This document shows, piece by piece, positions 12,179-24,666 of a stretch of DNA of 64,000 nt. The DNA is taken from assembly GCA_009103225.1 (NCBI GenBank), contig RHPI01002438.1, positions 501,127-565,126 of the forward strand, given 5' to 3'. This DNA is from Chlorokybus atmophyticus (taxonomy: Eukaryota; Streptophyta; Chlorokybophyceae; Chlorokybales; Chlorokybaceae). The notes beneath the pieces are model-generated. The model searched no databases. It saw only the letters and a list, made by a program, of their open reading frames with translations, and was not told the DNA's origin. Position 1 is the stretch's first letter, and every line of letters begins with the position of its first letter. The translations under genes were made by a program, and so were the position numbers.

Positions 12179-14199
12179 CTAATGCCTTGAGAAGGGAAAG
12201 ACGCACCCGTCACCCTGCCACTTGTTGTGGTTGATGTTGGCAGCGTCGGTGTAGCGATTGGGACAGTTGTGGTTGCCGCAGAGGTAGCAAAGGGTGGCAT
12301 CGGACTTGTGCTTAGTCTGAAACCCAAGCCCCTGTGCGGAAAGTCCTTGAATCGCTCTGTCAAGCTTGGCAGGTGAGGAAGCAGAAGTGCCAACTGAGCC
12401 CGAGGCAGGCTCAGTTGCTGCTGAGGGTGGCGGTGCGCTTTGAAACAGACTTGCAATGGTTAGCGTTGATGCGGGTGTCCTTAACAAAGGTGGATTTGAC
12501 GTTTTGGTGGGTGCTGAATTCGTCAAGGGAGGAGTGCTTGGAAAACTGAAACTGAAGCTTTGGGCAACTGTTGAGACTGATGGAGCTATGCTGGGACAAG
12601 ACGCCGTCGATGCGGGAGAAGGGCTGGTGTTGAACCCGAAGGGCTGCGTGCCCTGTAAGGCACTTGACCCAAACTTTGGACTTGGCACTGGTGCGCTGAA
12701 AACTGGCATCGACTGTGGCATAAAAGCAGCAACAGTTGAGCCCGATTTTGATGGAGAAACAGGTATGCCGAACACTGTGGGCGCAGGTGCATGCGAAGGT
12801 GTGGCTTTCGAGGCTGCAACTAAGTCTGCAAGAGTGCTGCTTCCGAACGCTCCAAATCCGTTAGGTGGAGAACTGGTTGGGAGCGGTGCACTAGTGGTTG
12901 TGGTTGCATCAGACACCTTGATAGCTGGATTGGTGGCTAGACCAGCGGGCAGCGTAGTAGTGGTGGATATACTAGGAGTAGTAAAAGTGGCATTGATGGT
13001 CGAGGTCTGAGACGTCGCATCAGGGTCATTAGTAGTGGACATGGTTGCTGGGCTGATGGCAGGTGCAGTAGTACTGATAGTGCTTGAGGTGAGACCGGTA
13101 GTGGCAGTAGTAGGGATGGTGTTGGTGGATGCACTGCCTGATACGGCTGTACCAGTTGGAGCTCGAGGGCCGAACTGGCTAACAGTTGCAGGAGGTGTCG
13201 CAGCAGTGTTGTGTGGTGTTGTCAATATAGTGGTTGTTGCTGATGGTGTTGTTGTAGTGGTTGTGGTTGTTACTGGTGACGATGTGGTAGTAGTGGTCGT
13301 GGTGGTACTTGTAGTCGTTGTTGTTGTGATTGTACCAACGCTGGTAATGGTTGTGGTAGTCGTTGTAGTAGTAGAAACAGGCGCACTTGCAGGAGCATGG
13401 GTGGGCAAGGAGCTGGCGAGGATTACTGGGGTTGGCATAACCGGCTGAATGTTGTTGAACCAAGAGGGCGTTGGTGGAACCTGAAAAATGGGCACTCCAA
13501 ACACATCTGCAGCAACCATGCCAGGGCTAACCACACATGTACATGAAACAGCATCTCATCTGATCAACAGCAAACGTACTGCGTGCAGCTTGCCAGTCCT
13601 CCCAGCGCACTTCCTCAACGGACTTGTTGACGTATTGAGGCATTGCCGAGATGGACACATGTCGCCCCCACGCTGCCTGTGAACCATTATCATACACCTG
13701 CAATGAAGTATCCACCAGGAATGGTCAGGGATCCCTGCCATACCATTTAAAACTATGATTGTTGGAAGCAACCATGGCACAACAAAAAACAGTGTGTGGC
13801 GAGCGTACCCATGTCTCTGTGTAAGGCGTTCCACGTGTCCCACTCGGCTGCCAAGTGCTGGCTTGAGCAAAGTTGGTGGCGCCGCAACCTGTGCCAATAG
13901 AAAGCGACTTGGACTATGCATGTGCGTACATGCGTACTGAAACATTCGTTGCACAGGACAGCTGCACGGCAAAGCCTCTGGACTGTAGTGCTGCTGATCT
14001 GCTGTAACTGACCGACCATACATGCACAAGTGCAACTCACCCTGCTGCATAGATGGCGGAGCGCTAAAGCAGAGCTGAGTGAACTAAAGCTAAACATGGA
14101 TGTTGTCGCTGTTGCAGAAAGATTCGGGGTGCTGGCGGGCGTGGCAAATGTTGCCGTCACAGTTTCAATAAGACGGCTCTTGCATGAAGGCAAAGTCAT
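12179..14199 (-). CDS. Nup98-like FG nucleoporin, 4 exons
   Basis: A nuclear pore protein of the Nup98 type is indicated by the segment 'SISAMPQY' ... 'KSVEEVRWEDWQ', close to the plant Nup98 motif SISAMPxYKDKSHEELRWEDYQ, preceded by 'SGTRGTPY'. On the minus strand the exons are 14199-14041, 13847-13809, 13697-13580 and 13506-12179; phases close to 547 residues. The large last exon is low in complexity: long Thr runs (residues about 130-200), then scattered FG dipeptides in 'VFGIP', 'FGFN', 'FGSS' and 'FGAFG'. FG regions bind transport receptors. I see no GLFG array and no autoproteolytic C-terminal domain, so this is either a short paralogue or a divergent Nup98. The last about 35 residues, including a Cys/His-rich stretch, could be in the wrong frame if an intron is missed; the start at 14199 could also be 14097. 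Confidence 0.72.
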
Positions 14200-15010
14200 A
14201 CGTGGCAACCAGCTGGACCCAATTCACATCTAAATGCGCATAACATAAGACCATAGCAACCACAGTGGCTATGCGCTTGTGTTACCGATCCATAGCACTT
14301 TCCTGGGTACACGACAAGCATGAAGCATACGCACTGCATGACACACGCATATCACATTGTTGCCATCAGCATTTGCACGCATTGGTTCTTGCGCATCAAG
14401 CCAACTACCTGGTCGTTGCATGTCAGTACAACAACCAGTTGGTCCGCTACATGCAAACAGTTCAAGAAGTAATGCGGGTGCCACAACGGCCATGGCGCCC
14501 AAGCACAGCACGAGCACACTTGAACGGCTAGCTCACCACAACTCTGGCCAGCAGGAGCAGGAGGGGGCGCCCAAGAGCTCATCGCTGCTACCAGCGCAGG
14601 CCCTGATCCTCGACTACTACAACCCTCCACTCTGCCGCCTCCCAATGCACTGGCTGCCCGTTGCTGTAGCTGTCTACACAACGCAGCTTGCTGAGAGCGC
14701 AGCGAATGCAGTTAGGTGGGCAGCTCAACTTAATCCCGGTCACGACTGCGGTTGACGGCGTCAACCCAACGATACGTTTGCAGCGGGAGCCGTTAAACAA
14801 CAACTCTTGCGCGAGCGCGACTTTAACTACAGACTGTAGACTGCAGTACAGAAGGTGCGACGGCATTGCTGTGCGCGCAGTTACAACTTCAGTTAAGGCG
14901 GACAAAATAACCCGGTTGTAACGGCGCCAGGGTAGGGAGGCAAGTTATAGCTATAGTTCTGGCTAGTTTCATCGCCGCCGTCGTCGCCGCCGTCGCCGCG
15001 GCTGGCCAGG
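14200..15010. other. Intergenic spacer between divergent genes
   Basis: Lies between the 5' ends of the Nup98-like gene (-) and the RBM39-like gene (+), so both promoters should be here. No TATA box or conserved exon is evident. A GTCGCCGCCGTCGCCGCG-type tract at about 14975-15000 immediately precedes the RBM39 start. Confidence 0.45.
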
Positions 15011-18000
15011 ATGGCGGCACTGGACGAGCATGCGTACCTGGAGGAGGCTCTAGAACGGGTGAGTTGGCTGGGCCTGTTGTTGGCGCGGCTCGCGCTGCGT
15101 GGTATGCAATGCTTGCACCGGCGAGCCGCCTTAGGGTTAGGGTTTCCTACGCTAGGTTTTGCTGGTCTTGCTGGTAGGTTGACGGTGATTGCTGCCGGCG
15201 TGGTGGTTGCCGAAGACGCTTGTCGCTTGTGGTCTTGGTGTCGTGCCGGCGTTGCCACATTGCAGCTTGTGCAGCTACAGCGGCAGAAATTGTTTTGTCG
15301 CGTTAAGCTTGTCTCCTGTTGCAGGGTGTAACTGATGCCGGGAAAGAAGCCAACGGCAATGGCAAGGAGGCTCGCAATGCTGAGGATGTACAGAAGAGCG
15401 ATGGCGCCTCCAAGCGCAGCAAGGAGGGTGAGAGGGAGCATGGGCGCGATCGAGAAGGTCGCGACAGGGAGCGGGACAAAGACAAGGAGAAGGACAGGGA
15501 TGGACGGCGGGACAAGGACAAGGACAGGGAGAGGGACGGGCACAAAGATCATCGAGAACGGGATCGTGACCGAGACCGAGATAGGGATAGTAATAGAGAT
15601 CGCGAGGTGCGCAGGAGCAGCAGAGATGATAAAAGGGAAGGCAAGGACGATAAGGCTGTGCGTGATGAACGCAGACCTGATCGCGATCGCGACAGAGAGC
15701 GGTCCAGGTCAGACCGCGATCGCCCCAGGGAAGAACGGCATCCCCGCGACGCTAAGTAAGTGCAGCACATGTTAAACTCGCTGCTTAGCTTAGATCACTA
15801 GATTGATTGGTACTGCACTACTTAGGCCGCGATCTCGGTCTCCTTCACGACCGCACCATCGCTCTAGGAGTAGAGAACGCAACAGATCCCGTAGCAAAGA
15901 GCGATCGCGAAAGAGGTATGCGATATTCAAATGTGGTTTTGAAAGTGCTTTCAGATTGGCTTACGTTGCAGTACTTGCCTCTAAATTTGGATTGATGCTG
16001 AACATGTGTGTATAGAGCTGAGGAAGAGGAAAAGGAACGGCTCCTTCGCGAGAGTCAAGATCCAATCCTGATGGCACAGCGCGAGCGAGGTAAGTTATTG
16101 CAATCAGGATTTGCATTCATGTGTTCTCTATCTAGGCTGCTGTTGTGTGCTTGATTGGTGTGCAATACTTTGACGTGGTGTTGGTGATGTGTGGCAGAAC
16201 GGGAGATGGAGGAGTTGGAGCGCATGTGCAAGACTGTGTATGCTTACAATCTCAACACCAAGGCCGATGAGCGGGACCTGTTTGAATTTTTCTCACAAGC
16301 GGGCAAAGTCATGGATGTATGTTGATAATGCCAGTGGTGCTATTGCATATGTGTCTGGTTGCATCTATGCCTCTTTAAGGGACCGCATGCTCGCAGTCAA
16401 CCAACTCCGTCCTGAACAGGTACGCCTGATCATGGACCGGAACTCGCGGCGCTCAAAGGGGTAGGTTCCTCTGGCATCAATAAAGTTGTGGATGGACCTT
16501 GCTTCATTATGGTTGCTTGGTGAATTTTTGGAGTTTCGGGTCAATGTTGGCTGCTTGCATTGGTGCAATGCTGATAGCCGCTTTCACTCTGCCGCAGGCT
16601 GGCTTATATCGAGTATGCTGAAAAGGAGTCTGTGCCGCTTGCAATTGCACTATCCGGTCAGATGTTCATGAACCAGCCAGTGATGGTGAAACCTTCCGAG
16701 GCTGAGAAGAATGTGGTCGCTGCCGCTTCAGCGTAAGTCAACAGTTTGGACTGCATGTTGTGCGTGCATGCTGATGGACTTGGAGGCACATTCTTGATGT
16801 ACGTGTGCTACTCATCAGATTATGCTACGTGGAAGTGTATACGCTTTTGGCGGGCTTGATCAGCCACGATGCAGCAGCTTGTGGTGATGGGGATGCACAT
16901 GAGACTGCGTGTTATATTAACTCTTGTTTTCTGGGTGCACTGTGATGGTGCTTAGCTTTTACTAACATACACCGGGCTTTACCTCCCTGTTGACCGATGC
17001 CAAGGAACTGACACGCATGCGATCTGTGCCTTGGCAGGGCCATGCCATCTGGGCTTGGAGCGTTTGGGTTTGCCTCTGGTGGTCCAGTCAAGCTGTTTGT
17101 TGGCAATCTGCACCTCAACCTTACAGAGGCAGATCTGCAAGGTGTCTTCGATCCTTTTGGTACAATTGATTTCATCCAGCTGGCCATTGATAATGACACC
17201 AGACGGTCCAAAGGCTACGCATATGTGCAGTAAGTGCGCCGTCTCCTTTTATGATACACATCCTTCATAAATGTAGGCAAGGAGTTGGTCAACTCGTCAA
17301 TCGGTTGGCTGTGTTGCGCAGATACCAGAATGCATCAGATGCTCAGCAAGCCATCCAGCAGTTGAACGGCATGGAGCTTGCAGGGAAGCAGGTGCGTGGC
17401 AAGACGCCTAGGCAATGGCAGTATGCACCTGGCTTGCATCCATGGGGCAGTGCCGCCTAAAGTCAAAAACGGTTCTGGATGAATAGCTGATTGGTTGCGC
17501 GTGTGCTGTCTAACCAGGTGATGTCTGTTGCAGATGAAGGTTGCTGTACACACTGAAACTTCCAACATGAGCGGCATCAATCTTGGCGAGCTTGATGATG
17601 ATGGTGGGTGATCTGCTCATTTGTGTTCATGTTGCATCTTTTGCGCCCTTTGTGTGACAAGGAATCTTGCAGAGGGTGGTGGCCTGGCGCTTAATGCTCA
17701 GTCAAGAGCAGCACTGATGGCCAAGCTCTCTGGCCAAGCAGTTCCCGGGGTCCCAACGCTGCCAGGCGCTCTACCGTCATGGATGCCTGGCGCAATGGTA
17801 AGGGAGAACCTGTGCAAAGTGCATATGCACACCTACGCGCTATTTCTGTGTGGCTGCATGGTGCATTCCTATGCCAATCTGCTCTTATATGTACAGGCTG
17901 CCGCTCCTGCTGCCGCTCGACCGCAACAGCCAGCTACACCTCCTACGGCAACAGCGTCCCCTGTGCCGACGAATTGCATCTTGCTGAAGAACATGTTTGA

Positions 18001-18668
18001 TCCCACGCAGTAAGTATTACAGCACTTGTGATAAAATGTGGGTGCCAATTGGGGTGTGCAGCTAGCGTGATGATCCTACACTTTTGGACAGCACCAGTGC
18101 AGTGAGTCTTACCACACGAGATTTCTGACTAGCTGGTCTACCCCTCATTTGGTGCACACGGAAATTTGCATCAACCTCGGTTACACATACCATTATGGGC
18201 GGCTTGACTTGTAGTAACTGGTTTTGCTGGCATGCTCAGGGAGACCGAGCCAGAGTGGCATCTTGATATTCAAGATGACGTTCGTGACGAGTGTTCCAAG
18301 TATGGCAAAGTGAAGCACTGCTTCGTGGACAAAAACACCCAGGTGCGCTTTCAGTGGTAACATGGCTTCATTCCTATTGCTTCGTCTACTAACTGACGTG
18401 ATTGTGGTCTTGTTGCAACTGCCACAGGGCTATGTCTGGATGAAGTTTGAGACAGCGGCCAGCGCTATCCAAGCCAAGCAAGCACTTGATGGCCGCTGGT
18501 TTGCAGGGCGACAAATAACTGTCGAGTTCCAGGTATTGTCACGCGCTGCGTTCAGTTATGGCTGAACATGCAATAGCTGGAGTCAACCTGTTGCGTGGTT
18601 GAAATCTTGACTGAGTCATTGTTTTGCAGAACACAACGGCTTACGCGTCCAAGTTTTCGGACTCATAA
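15011..18668 (+). CDS. RBM39/CAPER-type splicing factor, 15 exons
   Basis: U2AF65-related splicing factor of the nucleus. Exons: 15011-15058, 15325-15755, 15826-15915, 16016-16089, 16198-16316, 16420-16460, 16598-16732, 17038-17229, 17322-17391, 17534-17603, 17673-17797, 17897-18009, 18240-18342, 18428-18532, 18630-18668. All phases close to 584 residues (human RBM39 about 530). After 'MAALDEHAYLEEALER' comes a long Arg/Asp/Lys/Ser-rich low-complexity region (exons 2-3), then RRM1 ('VYAYNLNTKADERDLFEFFS'), RRM2 ('KLFVGNLHLNLTEADLQGVF', 'RSKGYAYVQ'), the linker 'GGGLALNAQSRAALMAKL' typical of RBM39, and a C-terminal UHM-like RRM ('NCILLKNMFDP' ... 'GYVWMKFETAASAIQAKQAL' ... 'GRWFAGRQITVEF'). 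The UHM of this family binds tryptophan-containing ligands in other splicing factors. Intron 1 contains a double telomere-like motif. Confidence 0.95.
15131..15145 (+). promoter_or_regulatory. Telo-box-like TTAGGGTTAGGGTTT
   Basis: It lies in intron 1 of the RBM39-like gene, about 120 bp after the start codon. In plants AAACCCTAA elements near transcription starts are known cis-elements of translation and housekeeping genes. A regulatory role here is inference. Confidence 0.35.
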
Positions 18669-20795
18669 ATCAGGGCTCATCCGTCCAGGGGGGCTGCCAT
18701 AGCAAACCCCTGCATACATGGGCCGCAGAACACCAAGCAGTTTCAGCAAGCACTGACACTGGTGCACGTCTGAAGGCTGTCTTTCTGCCTCGGATGTCCA
18801 ACTGTGTATGAAGTGTAGATATTGCAGGCATGCACAAGGTAGCCCAGCGTGCTCATCCGGTTTCTGAACTGCAGGGGATGCGGTGCATGTGTTGAGCAGC
18901 AGCTATGGTAATGACTTGCGGGGTCTTTTGACCACTGCAGTGTCTGTTGCCTATCTGGGTGATTGCGTGTTATGTAGCCGTAACGTATGGTGCTTACTGG
19001 TCTCTCACCAGACTGCCTGTGCTTAGGGTGGAAGCACCTCTCGTTGTGGCGGCCACCACAACCTCTTGGTCAGGTGTCCAGAGTTTGTCTCTCAGTGATC
19101 AATCACAACTGAACCTGGTCTGCATGCCTTGAGGGTACAAGCATGTAGTGTCTGTACTTGCGGGGTGTAAAGATGGAGTGCTGATAAGCCCGCGTGCATG
19201 GGGTCATAAGCATGAGACATGCATGTATGTTCCATTCTCATGTGTTGTTGTGACGTATGAGCATTCTACTGTTAGAGCGCTTGTATGTGAATTTCTGGAC
19301 GAGGTTGGTGTGTGTGTAGAACCTATTCTCTGAACACGCAGCAGATTAGGAGTTGACGTGCACAGGAAAGTACTTTGCAATCAACTGTGCTGTCTGCATA
19401 GGGTAAATAGAGGCATGAGCTGCGTGTGGCTTGCACGGTAAATGTCAGCAGGTGCACGCTCTTGTTCCTGAATTTCTTTCTTGTCCACCTCTTGTCCCAA
19501 CATGCACATAACAAGATTGACGTGTAAACTTTGCAGTTCAATTTATTGTGTAGTGTTTATATGTCCGCCAAAAATGAGCAATTGCATTTGCATTGTTAGA
19601 GTTTGTCTGAGGTCTTACCTGCAACAGTGCGTGCACAGTATCCATTCGATGGTCACCTGTCTGACAATGTCAACTCATTGGGACTAATTTGTTGAAGTTG
19701 GTCACGTAACAGCTGCTAGCACATCACATCAGTTTTGCAATGTGATTGCCATTTGCGTACGGTGCACAGTTGTCAATAACGTCATGCGCAAGGCGAGTCA
19801 CGCATGCGGCGCGCACATGCCGTGTACACGCGCCGTCCGTTGTGCGACCGTTCACGTTACGCCAATACTCGTCAGTGACGCCAGCCGTGGCAGGCGAGTC
19901 ACCTGAGGCGACGCAATCAATCGTCATCAAGTTACGGTGTTTCATTCTTTTAGTTCACTGCGAGGTAGGTTGTTGGGTACTGTTCCGAACAAGGAGATTG
20001 ACTCAAGTTGAATCACTGACTAGACTTGCACATCACTCAACGTTGGCATTTGCCACGTGCATGCGGTCAGCGGCGGCGGCGGAGCTGTCTTTGTGGGTGT
20101 TGCCGGCGTTGCAGGTGTGCTTGTCTGGCTGCGGCCGCCTGTCGACCAGGCTTCTTTGGAGTGTTGGGCGCTAGCGGGCAGCTGAGAAGCGTACGTTGAC
20201 GCTGGGGCGGCATCAATTGGGGTAAGTGCTTAAGTGTGCGTTTTGCTTGCATGAAGCTGTCCTGGCGTTTCTCGGCTGCTGGGCTTTCTTCTAACATCAC
20301 AAATGCAGTAGCTTCGGTAGCATGTACGAAACGCACTGCTGCACGCGGTCAACATTCTTTAGCGATTATCAGATGGTAGATTCAGCGCTGCTGTCTTTCC
20401 GCGTCTTGCGTGTTACAGCTGGGCTGACAACAGCGTACATGTCTTCTGCCTCTCAGTCAGGATGGCACTAGCAGCCAAATCTACAGCTTTGGTTAGCTAT
20501 TGTAGAAACGGATGCTTGACTTGAATGGCTACACTGTCCATTCATAGCGTTTGGTTTGTCGCAGTCGGCACAAAAGCAGCTAGCTGCTTAATTTATGAAC
20601 TATCAGCCCTTACACCTGCATAATCACAATCACGGCATGGTTATCTCTTTTGATTTCAGAAGCTTTTGCTTAGCAGTTTGCCGCACTTTGGTAATCAATT
20701 TCCATATGCTTCAGCTTTGGGCAGTGCGCCACCTGGGAGCTTAGTCAACATACGCTGCTGCCATACCCTTCGCTGTCTTGTGAGAACGACAGTCA
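18669..20795. other. Intergenic spacer
   Basis: 3' UTR of the RBM39-like gene and the upstream region of the channel gene. I found no frame with family motifs or a consistent exon series. Confidence 0.45.
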
Positions 20796-23169
20796 TGACG
20801 CGTGCAGCAGTAGCGCCCAGCATAAGCTTGGCGCTACTGCTGTGTCTGAGCTTATATGCCAGTCATTGCGCTGCTGCGCTCCCTTTACAAAGGCGCCGGC
20901 TTCTCCAGTCAGGTAGTGTTGGTCTGCCAAATGTGTCAGCAACTGCGGAATCTTCGAGTTGGGTTTGTGTTGACTTCTGTCGTGTAATTGCAAAAACTGT
21001 GCAGATTCATCCAGCGTGACAGTCGCAGCTTTCTATGATCCTCCTTTCATCAACTTGCTGCCCACCGATCTGGCGGGCACCACCGATAATGGCCAGACTG
21101 GAATTGTGGCATCAGCTGACCTCCGCGACCACGCCTTGTAAGTGCACTGTTGTTGCACAAGGATTGTGTGCAACCTTCATGCCATTGTCATGTTCAACTT
21201 CATTGCTGACTGTGTGCATAGGGCGATGCCAAAATTCGGGTATGCTCTGGCCTTGTTTGATCTCGTTGCGCTGCGTTCCAACATGCCCTACCTATTCAAC
21301 ATGACTGGTAAGTCCTCAATAAACACTCTCAGCTGCTATAGTAAAGTTCATAAATAGAAACTGTTTGCAGTTGGAGTAGTTGACAATGAGTTGTCTGTGT
21401 TTGCCAGGTCAGGGCATGTCGGATGTCTGTCAGTATGTTGGCGAGACGACAAGTGATCTCGTAAGTAGACGCATACGCAATGCAGCGGCGGCGGTTTTCT
21501 GTATTGTGTTTATGCTTATGTGCTCATTGTGCAGCGAGTGGCGCTGGTGCCACTTCCGCGGCTGGCAGATGTTGATTATGTAAACCCCTGCGATCACGAC
21601 CTTGATCTGAAGGTAGTGCACCTGCGTTCTTAAGTGAGCTTCATCATGATGTCTATGCACGCACTTGGATGTGAACGCAGATTTGCGAGCATGCTTGCAC
21701 TGTGCGCTCATTGGGGTTGCTATCTAACACCTCTCAAGTGGTAATTCTGCAGAGAATCCCTATGTACGAGTCTGGAATGGTGATGATGGTGCGGTTGGCG
21801 TCGTTTGAGGAGACTCAGGTATGCGCATGTTTATATGTTGGTGGCTTGTATGCAACTTGTAGAGCTGCTGTCATAGGTTGAACGTACCAAAAAGCACACA
21901 ACAAAATGTTGCGCTTGTTTGCTGCAGACGTCTCCAGGCGCAGCCTTCTTGCATGCGCTGAAGCAGCCGAGCTCCATCAACGCTATGTGCGTGTTCGTGA
22001 TCGGTATCATCCTATCGGGCCACGTGATGTGGATGCTGGAGCGCAACAGCAACAGCGAGACCTTCCCTAAGCCATACCTTGAGGGCCTGGATGACTCGTG
22101 CTGGTGGTCGGCACAGACGGTTACCACGGTGGGTTATGGAGACAAGGTCCCCATCACCCTTCTCGGCCGCGTGTTTGCGTTCGTGTGGGCCGTGGCGGGC
22201 CTCTTCATCATCGTGTTCTTCACGGGAACCATCACGTCGGAGATGACGCTCAGTCGCAAGGGTGCCGAGCTGCAGGGGCTGGCGGACATCACGTCGGGTA
22301 CCAACGTGGGCGTGATGTCCAACTGGATGGACGCCACGTCCGCCGTCATTGGCGGCATCGGCGCCAACCTCATCGCATGCGGCAGCGGCAACGACATTAC
22401 GTCTTGCGCGGACATGCTCAAGAAGAAGCAGGTTCAGGTGGTCATCGGGGACTACCCAACGGTTGTGAACTTCGTGTCCAACACTGTCGGCAATAACGGC
22501 GAGTATGACATCATTGGAGACGTGTTCAACGAGGGCAATGTGTACGACTACAACATCGTAGTTAACGTCAATGCGCCAGGCGGTGCCGATCTTTACGATA
22601 AACTGCTCTCCACGCTTGAATCTGTTGAAGGAGGCGGCAGCTATGATCGCATCACCTCGCATTATTTTGGGGATGCTCGTCGCAAGGCCCTTGCTGCGCA
22701 GCGCACGTCCACAGTCCTCAGCCTCAGCTCCCGCGAGAACTCGTACAACTGGTGGCTGATTGTCATCACCCTGTCCGTGTTCTTGTTCTTCATCCTGCTC
22801 AACATCTACACGTGGGCACGCGAAGCTCAGCGAACAGGCGAAATCCATCTGCCCAGGTGAGAGACACATATGTTCCTTACATCTGTGACATTGATCAGCT
22901 TATGGCGCGTCAATGTATGTCGTGATGCACACGGCACAAGTGTTGTCCGTTAGATTTCGCAGACCAACAGGGTATTGTGTTGCAGACTTGGGCGGTGGAT
23001 TCTGCGGCGTCTAGACACCTTCCATGGACGCAAGTGGGTGTTGGAACCCGTGCCCGAGAACATCCCGTTAGAGAGCGCTCGCAGCCGGTTGCGGGGGCCT
23101 TCCGATCCGGATTCGTGCGCTCCCAATGGGCAGATTGTCAACTCTGCTCCCAGCCATACCTTATTGTAG
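20796..23169 (+). CDS. Ionotropic-glutamate-receptor-like channel with K+ filter
   Basis: Start 20796 gives a signal peptide (basic start, hydrophobic 'ISLALLLCLSLYASHCAAA'). Later exons: about 21007-21137, 21222-21307, 21408-21460, 21535-21612, 21753-21818, 21928-22856, 22986-23169; phases close from the second exon on, but the exon 1/2 junction is unresolved. The order is that of ionotropic glutamate receptors: ligand lobe S1 ('VTVAAFYDPPFI', then 'RIPMYESGMVMMVRL', the pre-M1 signature), helix M1 ('AMCVFVIGIILSGHVMWML'), pore loop 'WWSAQTVTTVGYGDKVP', helix M2, lobe S2 (about 22290-22680), helix M3 ('WWLIVITLSVFLFFILLNIY') and a short cytoplasmic tail. The pore contains TVGYGD, the potassium selectivity filter, as in prokaryotic GluR0, instead of the Q/R-site pore of animal receptors. 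Predicted plasma-membrane ligand-gated K+ channel; the ligand is unknown. About 550 residues, without the amino-terminal domain of animal receptors. Confidence 0.85.
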
Positions 23170-24666
23170 GTTAGTTGCCTTGGAGAGTGAGAGACATTCC
23201 TTCACTTGTAGTGTATTAACCCAACTAGTGGTCCCTTGCTGCTTGTTAGTTGGTGGTTGTGCCGGCACTCACGCAGTCAAAGTGCCTTGTTTTTTTTGTA
23301 TGCAAGTGCGGTTGATTGCTGTGTTGTAGGCATGAGTCTTGTGTACACTTGATTATGCTAATGAATCGGTGTGCTTGGGGATATATCACATCATGAGTCT
23401 TGCTCGCAGATTTGTACATCCAACTGAAAATGTGGCTGAGTTTGCAATCTCATGCAATCTCGTGTAGAGTGCACGGTGATACATCAACAGGAAAGTGATA
23501 CGTCCGATAGGGCAGAAGAAGAAAGATAGGGCGGATGCGCTGCTTCCTCATACAGCTGTCACAACTCTCAGCGCCTTGGTGTTGACCGTCTGTGTATACC
23601 TTTTGCTGTTTATATCTTGTGCTGTAAGTAGTAGTGGAGTTTATTAAGTCAGTGGTTGGCCAAAGCATTTCCTGTCTCATGCTGGGTCGACAAGTCTACA
23701 AGGCAACTCAAAAACGGTGTGTACTTGCAGTTGCGTTGCTCTTAGGGTTCATTGTTACTAGTGAGGCATTCCCCTAAGGCCTTTTCCTTCCAACGCTTGC
23801 TTGGGTACAGCAAGCACCTCCGCTGTCTGATTATTGTATGCATGCATAAGTCACACCTTGTCATTGTTGGTGGCATACACATTGCTGCGTCATGCATTCT
23901 CAGTTTGTGCATGCTGCGACTTTGCATCCCAGTGCATGACCCTGTGCATAACAGAGAAACGAGATCAACGACAACACGAATCCTCAGGGCAACATGAGAC
24001 AGCGCACACATGTGCGTGCGTGCATGCGCGTGTATGTTCAGACAACATTGTGTGCTACGGTCGGCGAACCCAAGTACAACTATCTAGTAGTGCCGCAGCT
24101 GTCGCGTTCAGTGCTCTGCATCGGGAGACCACTTCTGCGGTCACAAGATGATACGAACATCAGAGTACGTACACAAGCACACATCCGTTGCACACACTTG
24201 CATCCTCGCGACTCACACCTTGAAACCTTGCCGTTGCTCCTGGTAGAAACTGGCTGGCTGCTGGCAGTTGTTTCTCGTCCCAACTGTAGCCTGTATGTCA
24301 ATTACGCACATATAAGTGAAGACTATACTGTTTTGTCAGTCAACCAAACAGGACATATACTTGGAGACATGCACACACTCATGCAGACACACACACACAT
24401 GCACAAACATGCATGCACACCCGCGTGAACGCGCACACGCAGACACGCGTAAGCGTGCACATACATGCACGCACCCGTACTCACTTTCACATGCACCCGC
24501 GCACGCACATGCCCAAGCCCACATACCTTCAAGCCACTTCGCAGGCATTGCAGCGTACACCGCAGCCCCCACCCCACCTGCACATCCAACCCCAATGACT
24601 ATCACTCACCATCACTCTCCCCCCTCCCACCCACCCCCCGCTCCCCCCACCCCCACCCCAACTCAC
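23170..24666. other. Intergenic spacer with CA-rich tracts
   Basis: Lies between the convergent ends of the channel gene and the LRR gene. The right part (about 24370-24660) is dominated by CA-, GCAC- and CCCACC-type simple sequence. On the minus strand a further exon of the LRR gene may end near 24540; this is not secure. Confidence 0.4.

Noticed and set aside
15131-15145. True telomere or chromosome end
   Set aside because: Only two units inside an intron with genes on both sides; better explained as a telo-box or chance.
22012-22869. 285-codon minus-strand open frame
   Set aside because: It lies exactly antisense to the large channel exon whose protein has clear pore and membrane motifs; the antisense product has none.
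24370-24600. CRISPR-like or satellite array in the CA/GCAC-rich tract
   Set aside because: Only irregular simple-sequence DNA with no constant repeat unit or unique spacers; also a eukaryotic context.
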